The notes: generated by a model not told the origin, from the letters alone. DNA of 64,000 nt from Demequina soli (GCF_000971195.1 NZ_BBLZ01000003.1:333642-397641), one strand, 5' to 3'. Positions 46,315 through 55,276 are shown, numbered from the stretch's first letter. Numbers and translations are program-made.

Positions 46315-46851
46315 ATGGCCTACCCGCGCAACCTGCTCGCCCCCGACGAGGACGTCGTCGTCGACGCCCACCCGCACTGGAAGGCGCTCGTCGGCCCCGT
46401 CATCGTGTCGGCGCTGTCCATCGCGCTCGTGAGCCTCGTGCTGTGGTGGGTCGCGTCGGCCGACATGAACGCCACGCTCGAGGCCGGGCTGTGGATCGCC
46501 GCGGCGGTCGTCGCGGTCGTGCTGATCGCGTGGCTCGCGGTCTCGCCGTTCATCCGCTGGTCCACGACCCACTTCGTCATCACGGACCGGCGCGTGATCT
46601 TCCGCACCGGCGTGCTCACCAAGACGGGCATCGACATCCCGCTCGCGCGCATCAACACCGTGCAGTTCCGTCATGGCCTGGTCGACCGGATGTTCAAGAC
46701 GGGCACGCTCATCATCGAGTCCGCGTCCGACGACCCCCTCGAGTTCGACGACATCCCCAACGTCGAGAAGGTCCACGCGCTGCTCTACGACGAGGTGTTC
46801 GAGTCGATCGAGGGCGACGACGAGCCCCCGGGCGGCACCGCCCGCGCGTAG
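46315..46851 (+). CDS. Bacterial PH-domain (YdbS-like) membrane protein
   Basis: 178 residues. Two hydrophobic segments (about 25-47 and 58-80) precede a bPH_2 domain: RWSTTHFVITDRRVIFRTG, GIDIPLARINTVQF, FKTGTLIIES and DIPNVEKVHALLYDEV. The family is widespread in actinobacteria with unknown role at the membrane. Divergent from the ATP-grasp operon. No ribosome site, consistent with the leaderless start. Confidence 0.88.
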   Translation: MAYPRNLLAPDEDVVVDAHPHWKALVGPVIVSALSIALVSLVLWWVASADMNATLEAGLWIAAAVVAVVLIAWLAVSPFIRWSTTHFVITDRRVIFRTGVLTKTGIDIPLARINTVQFRHGLVDRMFKTGTLIIESASDDPLEFDDIPNVEKVHALLYDEVFESIEGDDEPPGGTARA

Positions 46852-46916
46852 CGCCGGCTCCCCGCGACACCCCGGGCGGGTCGCGCATTGTCCTTGTGCC
46901 GCCGCATCTGCGGCGA

Positions 46917-46922
46917 TAGCCT
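46917..46922 (+). promoter_or_regulatory. Leaderless -10 box of the HTH-TOBE/mod operon
   Basis: TAGCCT seven bases before the ATG at 46930. Confidence 0.5.
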
Positions 46923-46929
46923 CGCCCTC

Positions 46930-47331
46930 ATGCCGCATCTGCGCATCTCCGAGGCCGCATCGCTCGTGGGCGTGAGCGACGACACGATCCGCCGGTGGAT
47001 CGACGCGGACGGCGTCGCGACCGTGCGGGACGGCGCGGGCCGCATCCTCGTGGACGGCGTCGACGTGGCCGCGTTCGCGGCCCGCACCTCCGCGCCCGAG
47101 GACCCCACGGACGTGCGACGCTCGGCGCGCAACCGCTTCACGGGCATCGTCACGCGCGTGGTCGCGGACGGCGTGATGGCGCAGGTGGATCTCCAGTGCG
47201 GGCCGCACCGCGTGGTGTCGCTCATGAGCGCGGAGGCGGCGCGCGAGCTCGCGCTCGAGCCCGGCGCCGTCGCGACCGCCGTGGTGAAGGCGACCACCGT
47301 CATCGTCGAGACGCCGGGCGGCGCGCGGTGA
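46930..47331 (+). CDS. HTH-TOBE molybdate-responsive regulator or molybdate-binding protein
   Basis: 133 residues. An N-terminal MerR/excisionase-type helix-turn-helix (MPHLRISEAASLVGVSDDTIRRWIDADG, quoted in two parts as residues 1-14 and 15-28) precedes a single TOBE/Mop domain (SARNRFTGIVTRVVADGVMAQVD, about 60-130) that would bind molybdate. It heads modABC, so it is probably the local molybdate-responsive repressor. A second role in molybdate storage is possible. Confidence 0.85.
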   Translation: MPHLRISEAASLVGVSDDTIRRWIDADGVATVRDGAGRILVDGVDVAAFAARTSAPEDPTDVRRSARNRFTGIVTRVVADGVMAQVDLQCGPHRVVSLMSAEAARELALEPGAVATAVVKATTVIVETPGGAR

Positions 47332-48092
47332 CCCGGCGCGCCCTGCCCACCCTCGCCGCCGCGGTCGCCGTGCTCGCCGCGGCCGGGTGCACCGCATCGT
47401 CCGCCGACGGCGCCGCCAGCCCGTCCACCGAGCAGCTCACCGTGTTCGCCGCCGCGTCCCTCACCGACGTGCTCGACGCCATCGACGCGCGCTTCGAGGC
47501 GGAGCACCCCGGCGTCACGGTGGTCGCGGCGTTCGCGGGCTCGTCGGACCTCGCGTCGCAGATCCGGGAGGGCGCGCCCGCCGACGTGTTCCTGTCCGCC
47601 GACGAGGCCCAGATGGACACCATCGCCGACACCCTCGACGGCGACCCCGTGCTGTTCGCGACCAACACCCTCACGATCGCGGTGCCGGAGGGCAACCCCG
47701 CCGACGTGACCGGGCTCGCGGACCTCGCGGACCCGTCCGTGGTGAGCGTCGTGTGCGCGCCGCAGGTGCCGTGCGGCGCGGCGGCCGAGCGCCTCGCCGC
47801 GCTCGACGGCGTCACCCTGGCGCCGGCCTCCGAGGAGCAGAACGTCACCGACGTGCTGGGCAAGGTGGCGGCCGGCCAGGCCGATGCGGGGCTCGTCTAC
47901 GTCACGGACGTCGCGCGCGCATCCGGGATCGAGGCCGTGCCGATCGACGGCGCCGACCGCGTGGCGAACCGCTACCCCGCCGCCGCGCTCGCCGATGCGG
48001 CCGACCCCGACCTCGCTGCGGCCTACGTCGCGTTCCTCGCGGGCGACGAGGCGCGTGGCATCCTCGCCGACGCGGGCTTCGCGGCGCCGTGA
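47328..48092 (+). CDS. modA: Molybdate ABC transporter, substrate-binding lipoprotein
   Basis: Binds molybdate or tungstate outside the cell. 254 residues with lipobox AAAGC, then the family opening LTVFAAASLTDVLDAI, FAGSSDLASQI, PADVFLSADEAQMD and the C-terminal DAGLVYVTDV. GTG in a GTGA overlap with the HTH-TOBE gene. A CGCATCGTCC copy (47393) directly follows the lipobox and encodes Ala-Ser-Ser, the same placement as in znuA. Confidence 0.95.
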   Translation: MTRRALPTLAAAVAVLAAAGCTASSADGAASPSTEQLTVFAAASLTDVLDAIDARFEAEHPGVTVVAAFAGSSDLASQIREGAPADVFLSADEAQMDTIADTLDGDPVLFATNTLTIAVPEGNPADVTGLADLADPSVVSVVCAPQVPCGAAAERLAALDGVTLAPASEEQNVTDVLGKVAAGQADAGLVYVTDVARASGIEAVPIDGADRVANRYPAAALADAADPDLAAAYVAFLAGDEARGILADAGFAAP

Positions 48093-48105
48093 CCGGGGCC
48101 ATCCG

Positions 48106-48870
48106 ATGACCGGACCTCGCTGGCTGGCGCCGCTGGCCGCGCTGGGCGGGCTGCTCGTCGCGCTGCCGCTCGTCGGGCTGATCGCGCGCGTGCCGTGGTC
48201 GCGGTTCGTCGCGCTGGTCACCTCGGAGGACGCGCTCACCGCGCTGGGCCTGTCGCTCCGCACGTCTCTCGCCGCCACCGTGCTCACCGTGACGCTGGGC
48301 GTGCCGCTCGGGTTCGCGCTGCGCGCGCTCACCGGGGCGCTGCGGGGGGTGGTGCGGGCGCTCGTGCTCGCGCCGCTCGTGCTGCCGCCCGTGGTGGGCG
48401 GCCTCGCGCTGCTCTACGCCTTCGGTCGACGCGGGCTGCTGGGCGAGACGGTCGGCGGGTCGCTCGCCTTCACCACGGCGGCGGTGGTGATCGCGCAGAC
48501 GTTCGTGGCGATGCCGTTCATGGTGGTGTCGGTCGAGTCCGCGCTCGCCGCGACCACGGGACGGCGCGAGGCCATCGCGGCGACGCTCGGCGCCTCGCCC
48601 ACGCGGGTCCTCGCGCGCGTCACCCTCCCGACGCTCGCCCCGGCGCTCGCGACGGGCGCGGTGCTCGCGTTCGCGCGCGCCCTCGGCGAGTTCGGCGCGA
48701 CGCTCACGTTCGCGGGCTCGCTCGCGGGCGTGACCCGCACCGCGCCGCTCGACATCTACCTGCTGCGCGAGACCGACCCCGAGGCCGCGGCCGCGCTGTC
48801 GCTCGTGCTCGTCGCGGTCGCCATCGGCGTGGTGGCGCTCGCCTACCGGCCCGTGCGGAGCGCCTCGTGA
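48106..48870 (+). CDS. modB: Molybdate ABC transporter, permease
   Basis: 254-residue channel subunit with about five or six hydrophobic segments and the EAA-type loop EAIAATLGASPTRVLARVTLP. The MPFMVVSVESAL and ARALGEFGATLTFAGS blocks are typical of ModB. ATG at 48106, 13 bp after modA. Its stop overlaps the modC start. Confidence 0.95.
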   Translation: MTGPRWLAPLAALGGLLVALPLVGLIARVPWSRFVALVTSEDALTALGLSLRTSLAATVLTVTLGVPLGFALRALTGALRGVVRALVLAPLVLPPVVGGLALLYAFGRRGLLGETVGGSLAFTTAAVVIAQTFVAMPFMVVSVESALAATTGRREAIAATLGASPTRVLARVTLPTLAPALATGAVLAFARALGEFGATLTFAGSLAGVTRTAPLDIYLLRETDPEAAAALSLVLVAVAIGVVALAYRPVRSAS

Positions 48871-49880
48871 CCGCGCTGGCGGCGGACGTGCGGGTGCCCG
48901 CGCGCGGCGTCGACGCGTCCCTCGAGGTGGCGCCCGGGCGCACGCTGGTCCTGCTCGGCCCGAACGGCTCGGGCAAGTCGACCGCGCTCGAGGCCGTCGC
49001 GGGCATCGTGCCGGGCGCAGCGGTGACCCTCGACGGCGCCGCCGCGCCGCGCGCCGCCCGCGACCGCCGCATCGGCCTCCTGTCGCAGGACGACGCGCTC
49101 TTCCCCGCGATGTCGGTGCGCGACAACGTCGCGTTCGGGCCGCGCTCGCGCGGGGTCGCGCGGGCCGAGGCGCGCGCGGAGGCCGACGCGTGGCTCGCCC
49201 GCGTCGGGCTCTCGGGCCTGGGCGACCGGCGCCCGCGCGAGTTGTCGGGCGGGCAGGCGAGGCGCGTCGCGATCGCGCGTGCGCTCGCCGCGCGGCCCCG
49301 CGTGCTGCTGCTCGACGAGCCGTTCGCGGGCCTCGACGTCGGCGCCGCGAGCACCGTGCGCGGGCTCGTCGCAGGGCTGCTGTCAGGCGTCACCGCGATC
49401 GTCACCACCCACGACGCGCTCGACGCGCACGCCCTCGCCGACGACGTCGCCGTGATGGAGGCCGGGCGCATCGTCGAGGCGGGGCCGGCCGCCGAGGTGC
49501 TCGCGCGGCCGCGCACGGCGTTCGCGGCGCGCATGGCCGCGCGCGTGCTGCTCGAGGGGACGATGCGCGGCGGGGCGCTCGAGCTGTCCGGCGGCACGCG
49601 CGTGCCGGTCACCGGCGGTCCGGGCGCGGGTGCGCGGGCGGCGATCGCGCTGCGACCGGCGGCCGTCACGGTGTCCCTCGGCGACGCGCCGCGCTCCCCC
49701 GCGCTCGTGTGGATCGCCGACGAGGTCGCCGGGCTCGAGCCGCGCGGCGACGAGGTGCGCGTGCAGGGAACCGTATGCGCCGCGGACGTCGATCCCGCGG
49801 TCGCCGGCGCGCTCGCCGCGCGCGCGCCCGTGTGGTTCGGGGTGCCGCGCGGCGAGGCCGCGTACGCGCTCACAGGCTGA
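48867..49880 (+). CDS. modC: Molybdate ABC transporter, ATP-binding protein
   Basis: 337 residues. Walker A GPNGSGKST, Q-loop LLSQDDALFP, signature LSGGQARRVAIARALA, Walker B VLLLDEPFAGLD and the His of TTHDALDA. The C-terminal 110 residues fit a TOBE-like regulatory domain. GTG start in GTGA overlap with modB. A 10-mer copy at 49558 falls in the junction after the ATPase core (the rarer TM reading). Confidence 0.94.
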   Translation: MTALAADVRVPARGVDASLEVAPGRTLVLLGPNGSGKSTALEAVAGIVPGAAVTLDGAAAPRAARDRRIGLLSQDDALFPAMSVRDNVAFGPRSRGVARAEARAEADAWLARVGLSGLGDRRPRELSGGQARRVAIARALAARPRVLLLDEPFAGLDVGAASTVRGLVAGLLSGVTAIVTTHDALDAHALADDVAVMEAGRIVEAGPAAEVLARPRTAFAARMAARVLLEGTMRGGALELSGGTRVPVTGGPGAGARAAIALRPAAVTVSLGDAPRSPALVWIADEVAGLEPRGDEVRVQGTVCAADVDPAVAGALAARAPVWFGVPRGEAAYALTG

Positions 49881-49929
49881 GGGGCGCGTGCGGGAGCGCA
49901 TCGCAACCCGGGGGAAACACGCGCGTTCG

Positions 49930-49935
49930 TAGACT
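49930..49935 (+). promoter_or_regulatory. Leaderless -10 box of mog-moaE-moaA
   Basis: TAGACT seven bases before the ATG at 49943. Confidence 0.55.
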
Positions 49936-49942
49936 GGCCGGC

Positions 49943-50440
49943 ATGGCCCCGGACCTCACGGGCGTGCCCGCGCACGTCATCACCGTCTCCGACCGCGGCG
50001 CGGCGGGCGAGCGCGAGGACGCGTCCGGCCCGATCCTGGCCGATGCGCTGCGCGCCCTCGGCGCGGACGTCGCCACCCGTATCGTGCCCGACGGCATCGA
50101 CTCGGTCCGCGCCGCCCTGAACGCGGCTGTCGGGGGCGGGGCGCGCATCGTGCTCACCACCGGCGGCACCGGGCTCGGGCCGCGCGACCTCACCCCCGAG
50201 GCGACGGCGCCCCTGCTCGCCCGCCCGCTCCCCGGGGTCGCCGAGCGCCTGCGCGCCGTCGACGCGGAGGCGGTGCCCACGGCGGTGCTGTCCCGCGGGC
50301 TCGCCGGGGTGACGGCGGCGCCGCGGAGCGCGATCGTGGCGAACGTCGCGGGCTCGACCGGGGCCGCGCGGTCGGCGGCGGCCCTCCTCGCGGCGATCCT
50401 GCCCCACGCGGTCTCGCAACTCGACGGGGGCGACCATTGA
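49943..50440 (+). CDS. mog: Molybdopterin adenylyltransferase-type protein (MogA/MoaB family)
   Basis: Adenylates molybdopterin before molybdenum insertion. 165 residues: ITVSDRGAAGEREDASGP at the start and the family signature TTGGTGLGPRDLTPEA near residue 72, which binds the cofactor. MogA and MoaB cannot be told apart here. The stop overlaps moaE. First gene of mog-moaE-moaA. Confidence 0.92.
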   Translation: MAPDLTGVPAHVITVSDRGAAGEREDASGPILADALRALGADVATRIVPDGIDSVRAALNAAVGGGARIVLTTGGTGLGPRDLTPEATAPLLARPLPGVAERLRAVDAEAVPTAVLSRGLAGVTAAPRSAIVANVAGSTGAARSAAALLAAILPHAVSQLDGGDH

Positions 50441-50853
50441 TCGCGATCGCCGCGGTCTCGGACGCGCCGCTGTCGCTGTCCGCGCACGTGGACGCGGTCG
50501 CGGGGCCGCGCGCGGGCGCGATCGCGACGTTCCTCGGCACCGTCCGTGACCACGACCCGTCCGTCGAGGGCGTCGTCGTCGGGCTCGACTACTCGGCGCA
50601 CCCGTCCGCGGCCCAGGTGATCGCCGAGATCGCCGCGCGCCACGACGCCCCCGACCTCGTCATCGCCGTGACCCACCGCATCGGCTCCCTGGCCGTCGGC
50701 GAGGCCGCGATCGTCGCGGCGGTGTCCGCGCCGCATCGTCGCGAGGCGCTCGACACGGTATCCGCGCTGGTGGAGGCGGTGAAGGCCGAGCTGCCGGTAT
50801 GGAAGCGCGAGCTCCTCGCGGACGGCACTCACACGTGGGTGGGGCTCTCGTGA
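50437..50853 (+). CDS. moaE: Molybdopterin synthase catalytic subunit
   Basis: Transfers sulphur from MoaD thiocarboxylate to precursor Z. 138 residues with ATFLGTVRDHD, VVVGLDYSAHP, HRIGSLAVGEAAIVAAVSAPHR and the active-site lysines in AVKAELPVWKRE. Start is TTG at 50437 in a TTGA overlap with mog. moaD, its partner, is on the other strand past the HNH gene. Confidence 0.94.
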   Translation: MIAIAAVSDAPLSLSAHVDAVAGPRAGAIATFLGTVRDHDPSVEGVVVGLDYSAHPSAAQVIAEIAARHDAPDLVIAVTHRIGSLAVGEAAIVAAVSAPHRREALDTVSALVEAVKAELPVWKRELLADGTHTWVGLS

Positions 50854-51851
50854 GCGACGCCCTGGTCGACCGGTTCGGGCGTGTGCACCGCGACCTGCGC
50901 ATCTCGCTGACCGACCGCTGCTCCCTGCGCTGCACCTACTGCATGCCCGCGGACGGGGTGCCGTGGCTCGCCTCGTCCACCCTGTTGTCGACCGACGAGC
51001 TGGTGCGCCTCGCGCGCGTCGCCGTCGGGTTGGGGGTGACGGAGGTCCGCCTCACGGGCGGCGAGCCGCTGCTGCGGCCCGACGTGGTCGAGGTGGTGGC
51101 CGCGCTCGCCGCGCTGCGGACGCCCACCGGGGACCCGGTGGACCTGTCGCTCACCACGAACGCGCTGCGCCTGCCCGCGCTCGCGGCACCGCTGCGCGAC
51201 GCCGGGCTCGCGCGCGTGAACGTCTCGCTCGACACGCTTCGACGCACGCGCTTCGTGGAGCTCACGCGGCGGGACAGGCTCGCGGACACGCTCGCGGGGA
51301 TCGAGGCGGCGCGCGTCGTCGGATTCTCCCCGATCAAGCTCAACGCGCTCATCATGCGCGGGGTGAACGACGACGAGATCGTCGAGCTCGTGGACTTCGC
51401 GGTCGAGCGGGGGCTCGAGATGCGCTTCATCGAGCACATGCCGCTCGACGGGGGCCACACGTGGCGGCGCGAGGAGATGGTGACCGCGGAGGAGATCCTC
51501 ACCGCGCTGCGCGCGCGCTTCCCGCTGGAGGAGCTGGGGCGCGACGGGTCCGCGCCGGCGTCGCTGTGGCGGATCGCGGGGACGGCGGCGACCGTCGGGG
51601 TGATCGCGTCGGTGACGGGCGCGTTCTGCGACCGCTGCGACCGCGTGCGCCTCACCGCCGACGGCCAGTTCCGCAACTGCCTCTTCGCGCACGACGAGTC
51701 CGACCTGCGCACGCTGGTTCGGGGCGGCGCGGACGATGCGCGGCTCGCCGCAGCGATGGTCGCGTGCGTGGCGCGGAAGAGGGTCGGGCACGGGATCGAC
51801 TCGCCGTCGTTCGTGCAGCCGCTGCGGCCGATGAGCGCCATCGGGGGCTGA
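50850..51851 (+). CDS. moaA: GTP 3',8-cyclase (MoaA)
   Basis: Radical-SAM enzyme for the first step of molybdenum cofactor synthesis. 333 residues with N-terminal cluster motif CSLRCTYC, RLTGGEPLLR, and the second cluster CDRCDRVRLTADGQFRNC. It ends in the conserved Gly-Gly (MSAIGG) needed for activity. GTG in a GTGA overlap with moaE. One 10-mer copy (DDA). Confidence 0.96.
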   Translation: MSDALVDRFGRVHRDLRISLTDRCSLRCTYCMPADGVPWLASSTLLSTDELVRLARVAVGLGVTEVRLTGGEPLLRPDVVEVVAALAALRTPTGDPVDLSLTTNALRLPALAAPLRDAGLARVNVSLDTLRRTRFVELTRRDRLADTLAGIEAARVVGFSPIKLNALIMRGVNDDEIVELVDFAVERGLEMRFIEHMPLDGGHTWRREEMVTAEEILTALRARFPLEELGRDGSAPASLWRIAGTAATVGVIASVTGAFCDRCDRVRLTADGQFRNCLFAHDESDLRTLVRGGADDARLAAAMVACVARKRVGHGIDSPSFVQPLRPMSAIGG

Positions 51852-51867
51852 CGCGCCGCGGGGACCG

Positions 51868-51904
51868 ATGTCCACAGGCTTCCCGCCGACGGAACTTATC
51901 CACA
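51868..51904 (+). other. Pair of DnaA-box-like sites
   Basis: ATGTCCACA (51868-51876, one mismatch to TTGTCCACA) and TTATCCACA (51896-51904, a consensus DnaA box) lie 28 bp apart in the 108-bp gap before the DUF222/HNH gene. Two sites are too few for an origin, and no dnaA or dnaN is near. Confidence 0.5.
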
Positions 51905-51959
51905 TACCAGGGATGATGGTCGGGAGTGGATGTCAGACCCCTCTGTTTGACTGGGTGCC

Positions 51960-53291
51960 ATGGAGATCTCGATCATGGATGTCGCGAAGGGGCTGGTCCC
52001 GCTCACGCCCTTCGCGGGCCGTGACCTGGGCACCCTGACGGAGGCCGAGCTCGCGGCCGCGCATGACCTGTCGTGCCGGCTGACCCGGCTGGCCGAGGTC
52101 CCCGCCGCGCTCATCGCCGCCGAGCTGGCGCGCCGCTCCGCCGACAAGCCCGGCGGCGGCATGGCACGCCGCCAGGGCCACCGCAACGCCACCCGCATGG
52201 TCGCGAAGGGCCAGGGCGGCACCACCGGGCAGGCACGCGACGCGATCGTGACCGGCGGGCTCCTCGGCGGCGACGGTGAGGGCGACGGCACGGGCGAGGA
52301 GGCCGTGCGCTGGCCGGCGATCGCGGCCGCCGTCACGACCGGCGACCTGTCCCTCGCCCAGGCCCGCCTCCTCATCGAGACCCTCGACGGCCTCGTCGAC
52401 ACCGACGGCCCCGATGCCGACTTGGGGCGCCTGCACGCCCTCGAGGCGCAGCTCGTCGCCAAGGCGCTGAAGCTGTCGCTGATGGACCTGCGCAAGGTCT
52501 GCCTCGACGTCACCGCCCGCTGGAACCCGACCGCCTGGCAGACCAAGGAGACGCAGCGCCACGCCCAGCGCTACCTGAACTTCACCGAACGCGCCGACGG
52601 GATGTTCGCCATCACCGGACTGCTCGACCCCGCCTCCGCCGCACCCCTGATCGCCTGGGGCGACACCCAGGTCAGGGCCGCATTCAACCAACGCCGCGAC
52701 GAAGGCCTGGGCCCAGCCGAGCCCGGCGAGGCCGGACGCATCCGCGCCGACGCGTTCGTCGACCTCGCCCGCCACGGCATGCGCTGCGACCAACCCGGAT
52801 CCGGCATCTCCACCACCGTCGTCATCCGCCTGTCCGAGGAGGCGCTCCGCACCGAGCTCGGCCTCGGCTCCTGCGACAGCATCTCCACCCCCCTGACCGG
52901 AGGACAGCTGCGCCGCATGGCCGTCGACGCCGGCATCCTCCCCCTCGTCCTCGGCACCGGCTCCCGCGTCCTCGACCTGGGCTACACCAAGCGCTACTTC
53001 ACCCCCGAGCAACGCCTCGCCCTGGCCGAACGCGACGGCGGCTGCGCGTTCTGCCACGCCCCCGTCGCCTGGTGCAACGCCCACCACATCGACTGGTGGG
53101 CCAAAGACCTCGGCCGCACCGACCTCTCCAACGGAGTACTCCTCTGTACCCGCTGCCACCACCGCATCCACGACGACGGCTGGCAGGTCCGCGCCACCGC
53201 CACCGAGGTGTGGTTCATCCCACCCGCCACCGTCGACCCCACCCGCACCCCACGCCAAGGCGGCAAAGCAGCCCTCCACATCCCCCTCTGA
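51960..53291 (+). CDS. DUF222 / HNH endonuclease family protein
   Basis: 443 residues. The N-terminal DUF222 region covers about residues 20-330, with EAVRWPAIAAAVTTGDLSLA and ETLDGL. The C-terminal HNH nuclease reads CAFCHAPVAWCNAHHIDWW then NGVLLCTRCHHRIHD, with both zinc Cys pairs and the catalytic His present. This 13E12-type family is multicopy in many actinobacterial genomes and probably mobile or domesticated. The gene is rich in C at third positions, has no ribosome site at the ATG and no 10-mer copy, unlike its neighbours. It sits where the plus-strand and minus-strand cofactor clusters converge. Confidence 0.92.
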   Translation: MEISIMDVAKGLVPLTPFAGRDLGTLTEAELAAAHDLSCRLTRLAEVPAALIAAELARRSADKPGGGMARRQGHRNATRMVAKGQGGTTGQARDAIVTGGLLGGDGEGDGTGEEAVRWPAIAAAVTTGDLSLAQARLLIETLDGLVDTDGPDADLGRLHALEAQLVAKALKLSLMDLRKVCLDVTARWNPTAWQTKETQRHAQRYLNFTERADGMFAITGLLDPASAAPLIAWGDTQVRAAFNQRRDEGLGPAEPGEAGRIRADAFVDLARHGMRCDQPGSGISTTVVIRLSEEALRTELGLGSCDSISTPLTGGQLRRMAVDAGILPLVLGTGSRVLDLGYTKRYFTPEQRLALAERDGGCAFCHAPVAWCNAHHIDWWAKDLGRTDLSNGVLLCTRCHHRIHDDGWQVRATATEVWFIPPATVDPTRTPRQGGKAALHIPL

Positions 53292-53338
53292 CCACCCCGC
53301 CCCCACGGCGCCACCCCGACCACCCCGGAGGCGCCGCA

Positions 53339-53352
53339 CCGGCATGCGCCGG
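53339..53352. terminator. Short hairpin between convergent HNH and moaD genes
   Basis: CCGGC-ATGC-GCCGG with two further outer pairs across a mismatch. It could end transcription from either side. No T-run. Confidence 0.3.
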
Positions 53353-53376
53353 CGCGCCGTCGACGGGTTGGGCCGC

Positions 53377-53616
53377 TCAGCCCCCCGCGAAGGGGGGCAG
53401 CACGTCGACGAGGTCCCCGGCGACGAGCGCGGCGGAGTCCTCGAGTCGCGACCCGTCGCGCAGGAGGGCGCACTGCGCGATGACGCGAGGCGCATCGTCC
53501 CCTCGGGAGGCGAGCGCCACCCGCAGGTCGCGCGCGGTGGCCGCCGGGAGCGCGACCTCCTGCGCCCCGACCGCCTCGGCCGCGGCCGCGAACAGGCGCA
53601 CGCGGACCGCGCTCAC
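53377..53616 (-). CDS. moaD: Molybdopterin synthase sulphur carrier subunit
   Basis: Ubiquitin-like 79-residue protein whose C-terminal Gly-Gly (VDVLPPFAGG) is activated by MoeB and carries sulphur to MoaE. Start GTG at 53616 in a GTGA overlap with moaC (VSAVRVRLFAAAAEAVG). The longer reading adds five residues (MEAGG). One 10-mer copy (DDA) at 53491. Confidence 0.92.
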   Translation of the reverse strand: MSAVRVRLFAAAAEAVGAQEVALPAATARDLRVALASRGDDAPRVIAQCALLRDGSRLEDSAALVAGDLVDVLPPFAGG

Positions 53617-54092
53617 TCCGCCCGCCTCCACGACCCCGACTTCCCGCCCTCCTTGGCGATCAGCCGCACGTCGCGGATCGAGGTGCCCTTGTCCAGGGCC
53701 TTCACCATGTCGACGATGTTGAGGGCCGCCACGGACACGGCCGTGAGGGCCTCCATCTCGACGCCGGTACGGTCGGCGGTCGACACGGTCGCGGTGATCG
53801 CGACCCCGGCGTCCTCGACGGCGACCTCGACCACGGCGCCGTGCACCCCGATGACGTGCGCGAGCGGCAGCAGCTCGGGCGTGCGCTTGGCCGCCGCGAT
53901 GCCCGCGATCCGGGCGAGCGCGAGGGCGTCACCCTTGGGCACGGTGCCGTCGCGCAGCGCCGCGACCACGTGCGGCGCGCACGCGACGAACCCGGCGGCC
54001 GTGGCGCTGCGGACCGTGGGCTCCTTGCGGGTGACGTCGACCATGCGGACCTGGCCGCGCGCGTCGAGGTGGGTGAACAGGGACTCGCTCAT
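53613..54092 (-). CDS. moaC: Cyclic pyranopterin monophosphate synthase
   Basis: Second step of cofactor synthesis after MoaA. 159 residues with MVDVTRKEPTVRSATA near the start, AKRTPELLPLAHVIG, DRTGVEMEALTAVSVAALN and the end DVRLIAKEGGKSG. ATG at 54092 overlaps the moeA stop. Confidence 0.96.
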   Translation of the reverse strand: MSESLFTHLDARGQVRMVDVTRKEPTVRSATAAGFVACAPHVVAALRDGTVPKGDALALARIAGIAAAKRTPELLPLAHVIGVHGAVVEVAVEDAGVAITATVSTADRTGVEMEALTAVSVAALNIVDMVKALDKGTSIRDVRLIAKEGGKSGSWRRAE

Positions 54093-55276
54093 GCGGTGAA
54101 CCTCCTGACCGCGACGATATCGCCCGCCGCGACCTCGTCGAGATCCGCCCGCACCCGCGCCAGCCCGTCGGCCGCGGCCAGCCGCGCCGCCAGGTGCGAG
54201 CCCGAGCCGCCCGCGGTCGCCGGCCGCACCCCCGCCGCCGCCGTCACCACCGGCATCACCTGCTCCCGGCCCGGCGGGCACCGCCAACCCTCGAGGGCGC
54301 GCATCGGCACCCACGCGGGCTCGGGCACGCCACGCATCGCCCGCACCGCGGGACCCACGAACACCTCGACGCACACCGCGACCGCGACCGGGTTGCCCGG
54401 CAGGCAGATCACGGGCATGCCGCTCACGGTGCCGAGGCCCTGCGGTTTCCCCGGCTGGATCGCCACCTCGACGAAGTCGACCCCCGCGGGCGCGAGGCCC
54501 GCCTTGACCGGGTCGTGCGCGCCGACGCTCGCCCCGCCGGTCGTCACCACGAGGTCGGCGTCCGCGGCGGCGACCGCCGCGAGCACGTCCCCGGGCGAGT
54601 CGCCCACCGCGCCGAGGGCGACCGGGACCGCGCCGAGCGCGCGCAGGGCCGCCTCGAGGTAGACGGCGTTCGACTCGAAGATCTGCCCGGGGCCCAGGGA
54701 CCCGCCGGGCGCCACGAGCTCGTCGCCCGTCACCAGGTACGCGACGCGCGGCGCCCGCGTCACCATGACGCGCGCCACCCCGGACGATGCGGCCGCGGCC
54801 AGGTGCCGCGCGCCCAGGAGGGTGCCGGCCGGGACGACCAGGTCGCCCTCCCCCGCGTCCTCGCCGCGACGGCGCACGTACGCCCCGAGCGGCGCCGGCG
54901 CGTCGACGAGCACCGTGCCGTCGGTCGCCGCGACCCGCTCCTGGGGGATCACCGCGTCCGCGCCCACCGGCACGGGCGCACCCGTCATGATCCGCACCGC
55001 CTGCCCGGGGCCGACCGACCCGTCCCACGGGTGACCGGCCGCGGACTCCCCCGTCACCGCGAGGCCGACGGGAGCGCCCTCGGTCGCCACGGCGACGTCC
55101 GCGGCGCGCACCGCGTAGCCGTCCATCGCGGAGTTGTCGAAGGGCGGCAGCGCGACCGCCGCATGGACGTCCGTCGCGCAGACCGCGCCGAGCGCCTCGG
55201 CGAGCGGCACCACCTCGAACGCCGGCGGCGGCACCACGACGAGCACCTGCGCGAGGTGCTCCGCCGCGCTACGCAC
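54089..55276 (-). CDS. moeA: Molybdopterin molybdenumtransferase
   Basis: Inserts molybdate into adenylated molybdopterin. 395 residues from GTG at 55276 (VRSAAEHLAQ). Seen: PPFDNSAMDGYAVRAAD, RIMTGAPVP, VVTTGGASVGAHDPVK with the catalytic Asp, QPGKPQG and LPGNPVAVAVC. It overlaps the end of moeB by 8 bp. One 10-mer copy (ASS). Longer frame upstream lies inside moeB and is a shadow. Confidence 0.95.
   Translation of the reverse strand: MRSAAEHLAQVLVVVPPPAFEVVPLAEALGAVCATDVHAAVALPPFDNSAMDGYAVRAADVAVATEGAPVGLAVTGESAAGHPWDGSVGPGQAVRIMTGAPVPVGADAVIPQERVAATDGTVLVDAPAPLGAYVRRRGEDAGEGDLVVPAGTLLGARHLAAAASSGVARVMVTRAPRVAYLVTGDELVAPGGSLGPGQIFESNAVYLEAALRALGAVPVALGAVGDSPGDVLAAVAAADADLVVTTGGASVGAHDPVKAGLAPAGVDFVEVAIQPGKPQGLGTVSGMPVICLPGNPVAVAVCVEVFVGPAVRAMRGVPEPAWVPMRALEGWRCPPGREQVMPVVTAAAGVRPATAGGSGSHLAARLAAADGLARVRADLDEVAAGDIVAVRRFTA

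Noticed and set aside
51868..51904. Replication origin
   Set aside because: Only two DnaA-like boxes, no AT-rich unwinding region, no dnaA/dnaN/gyrB neighbours.
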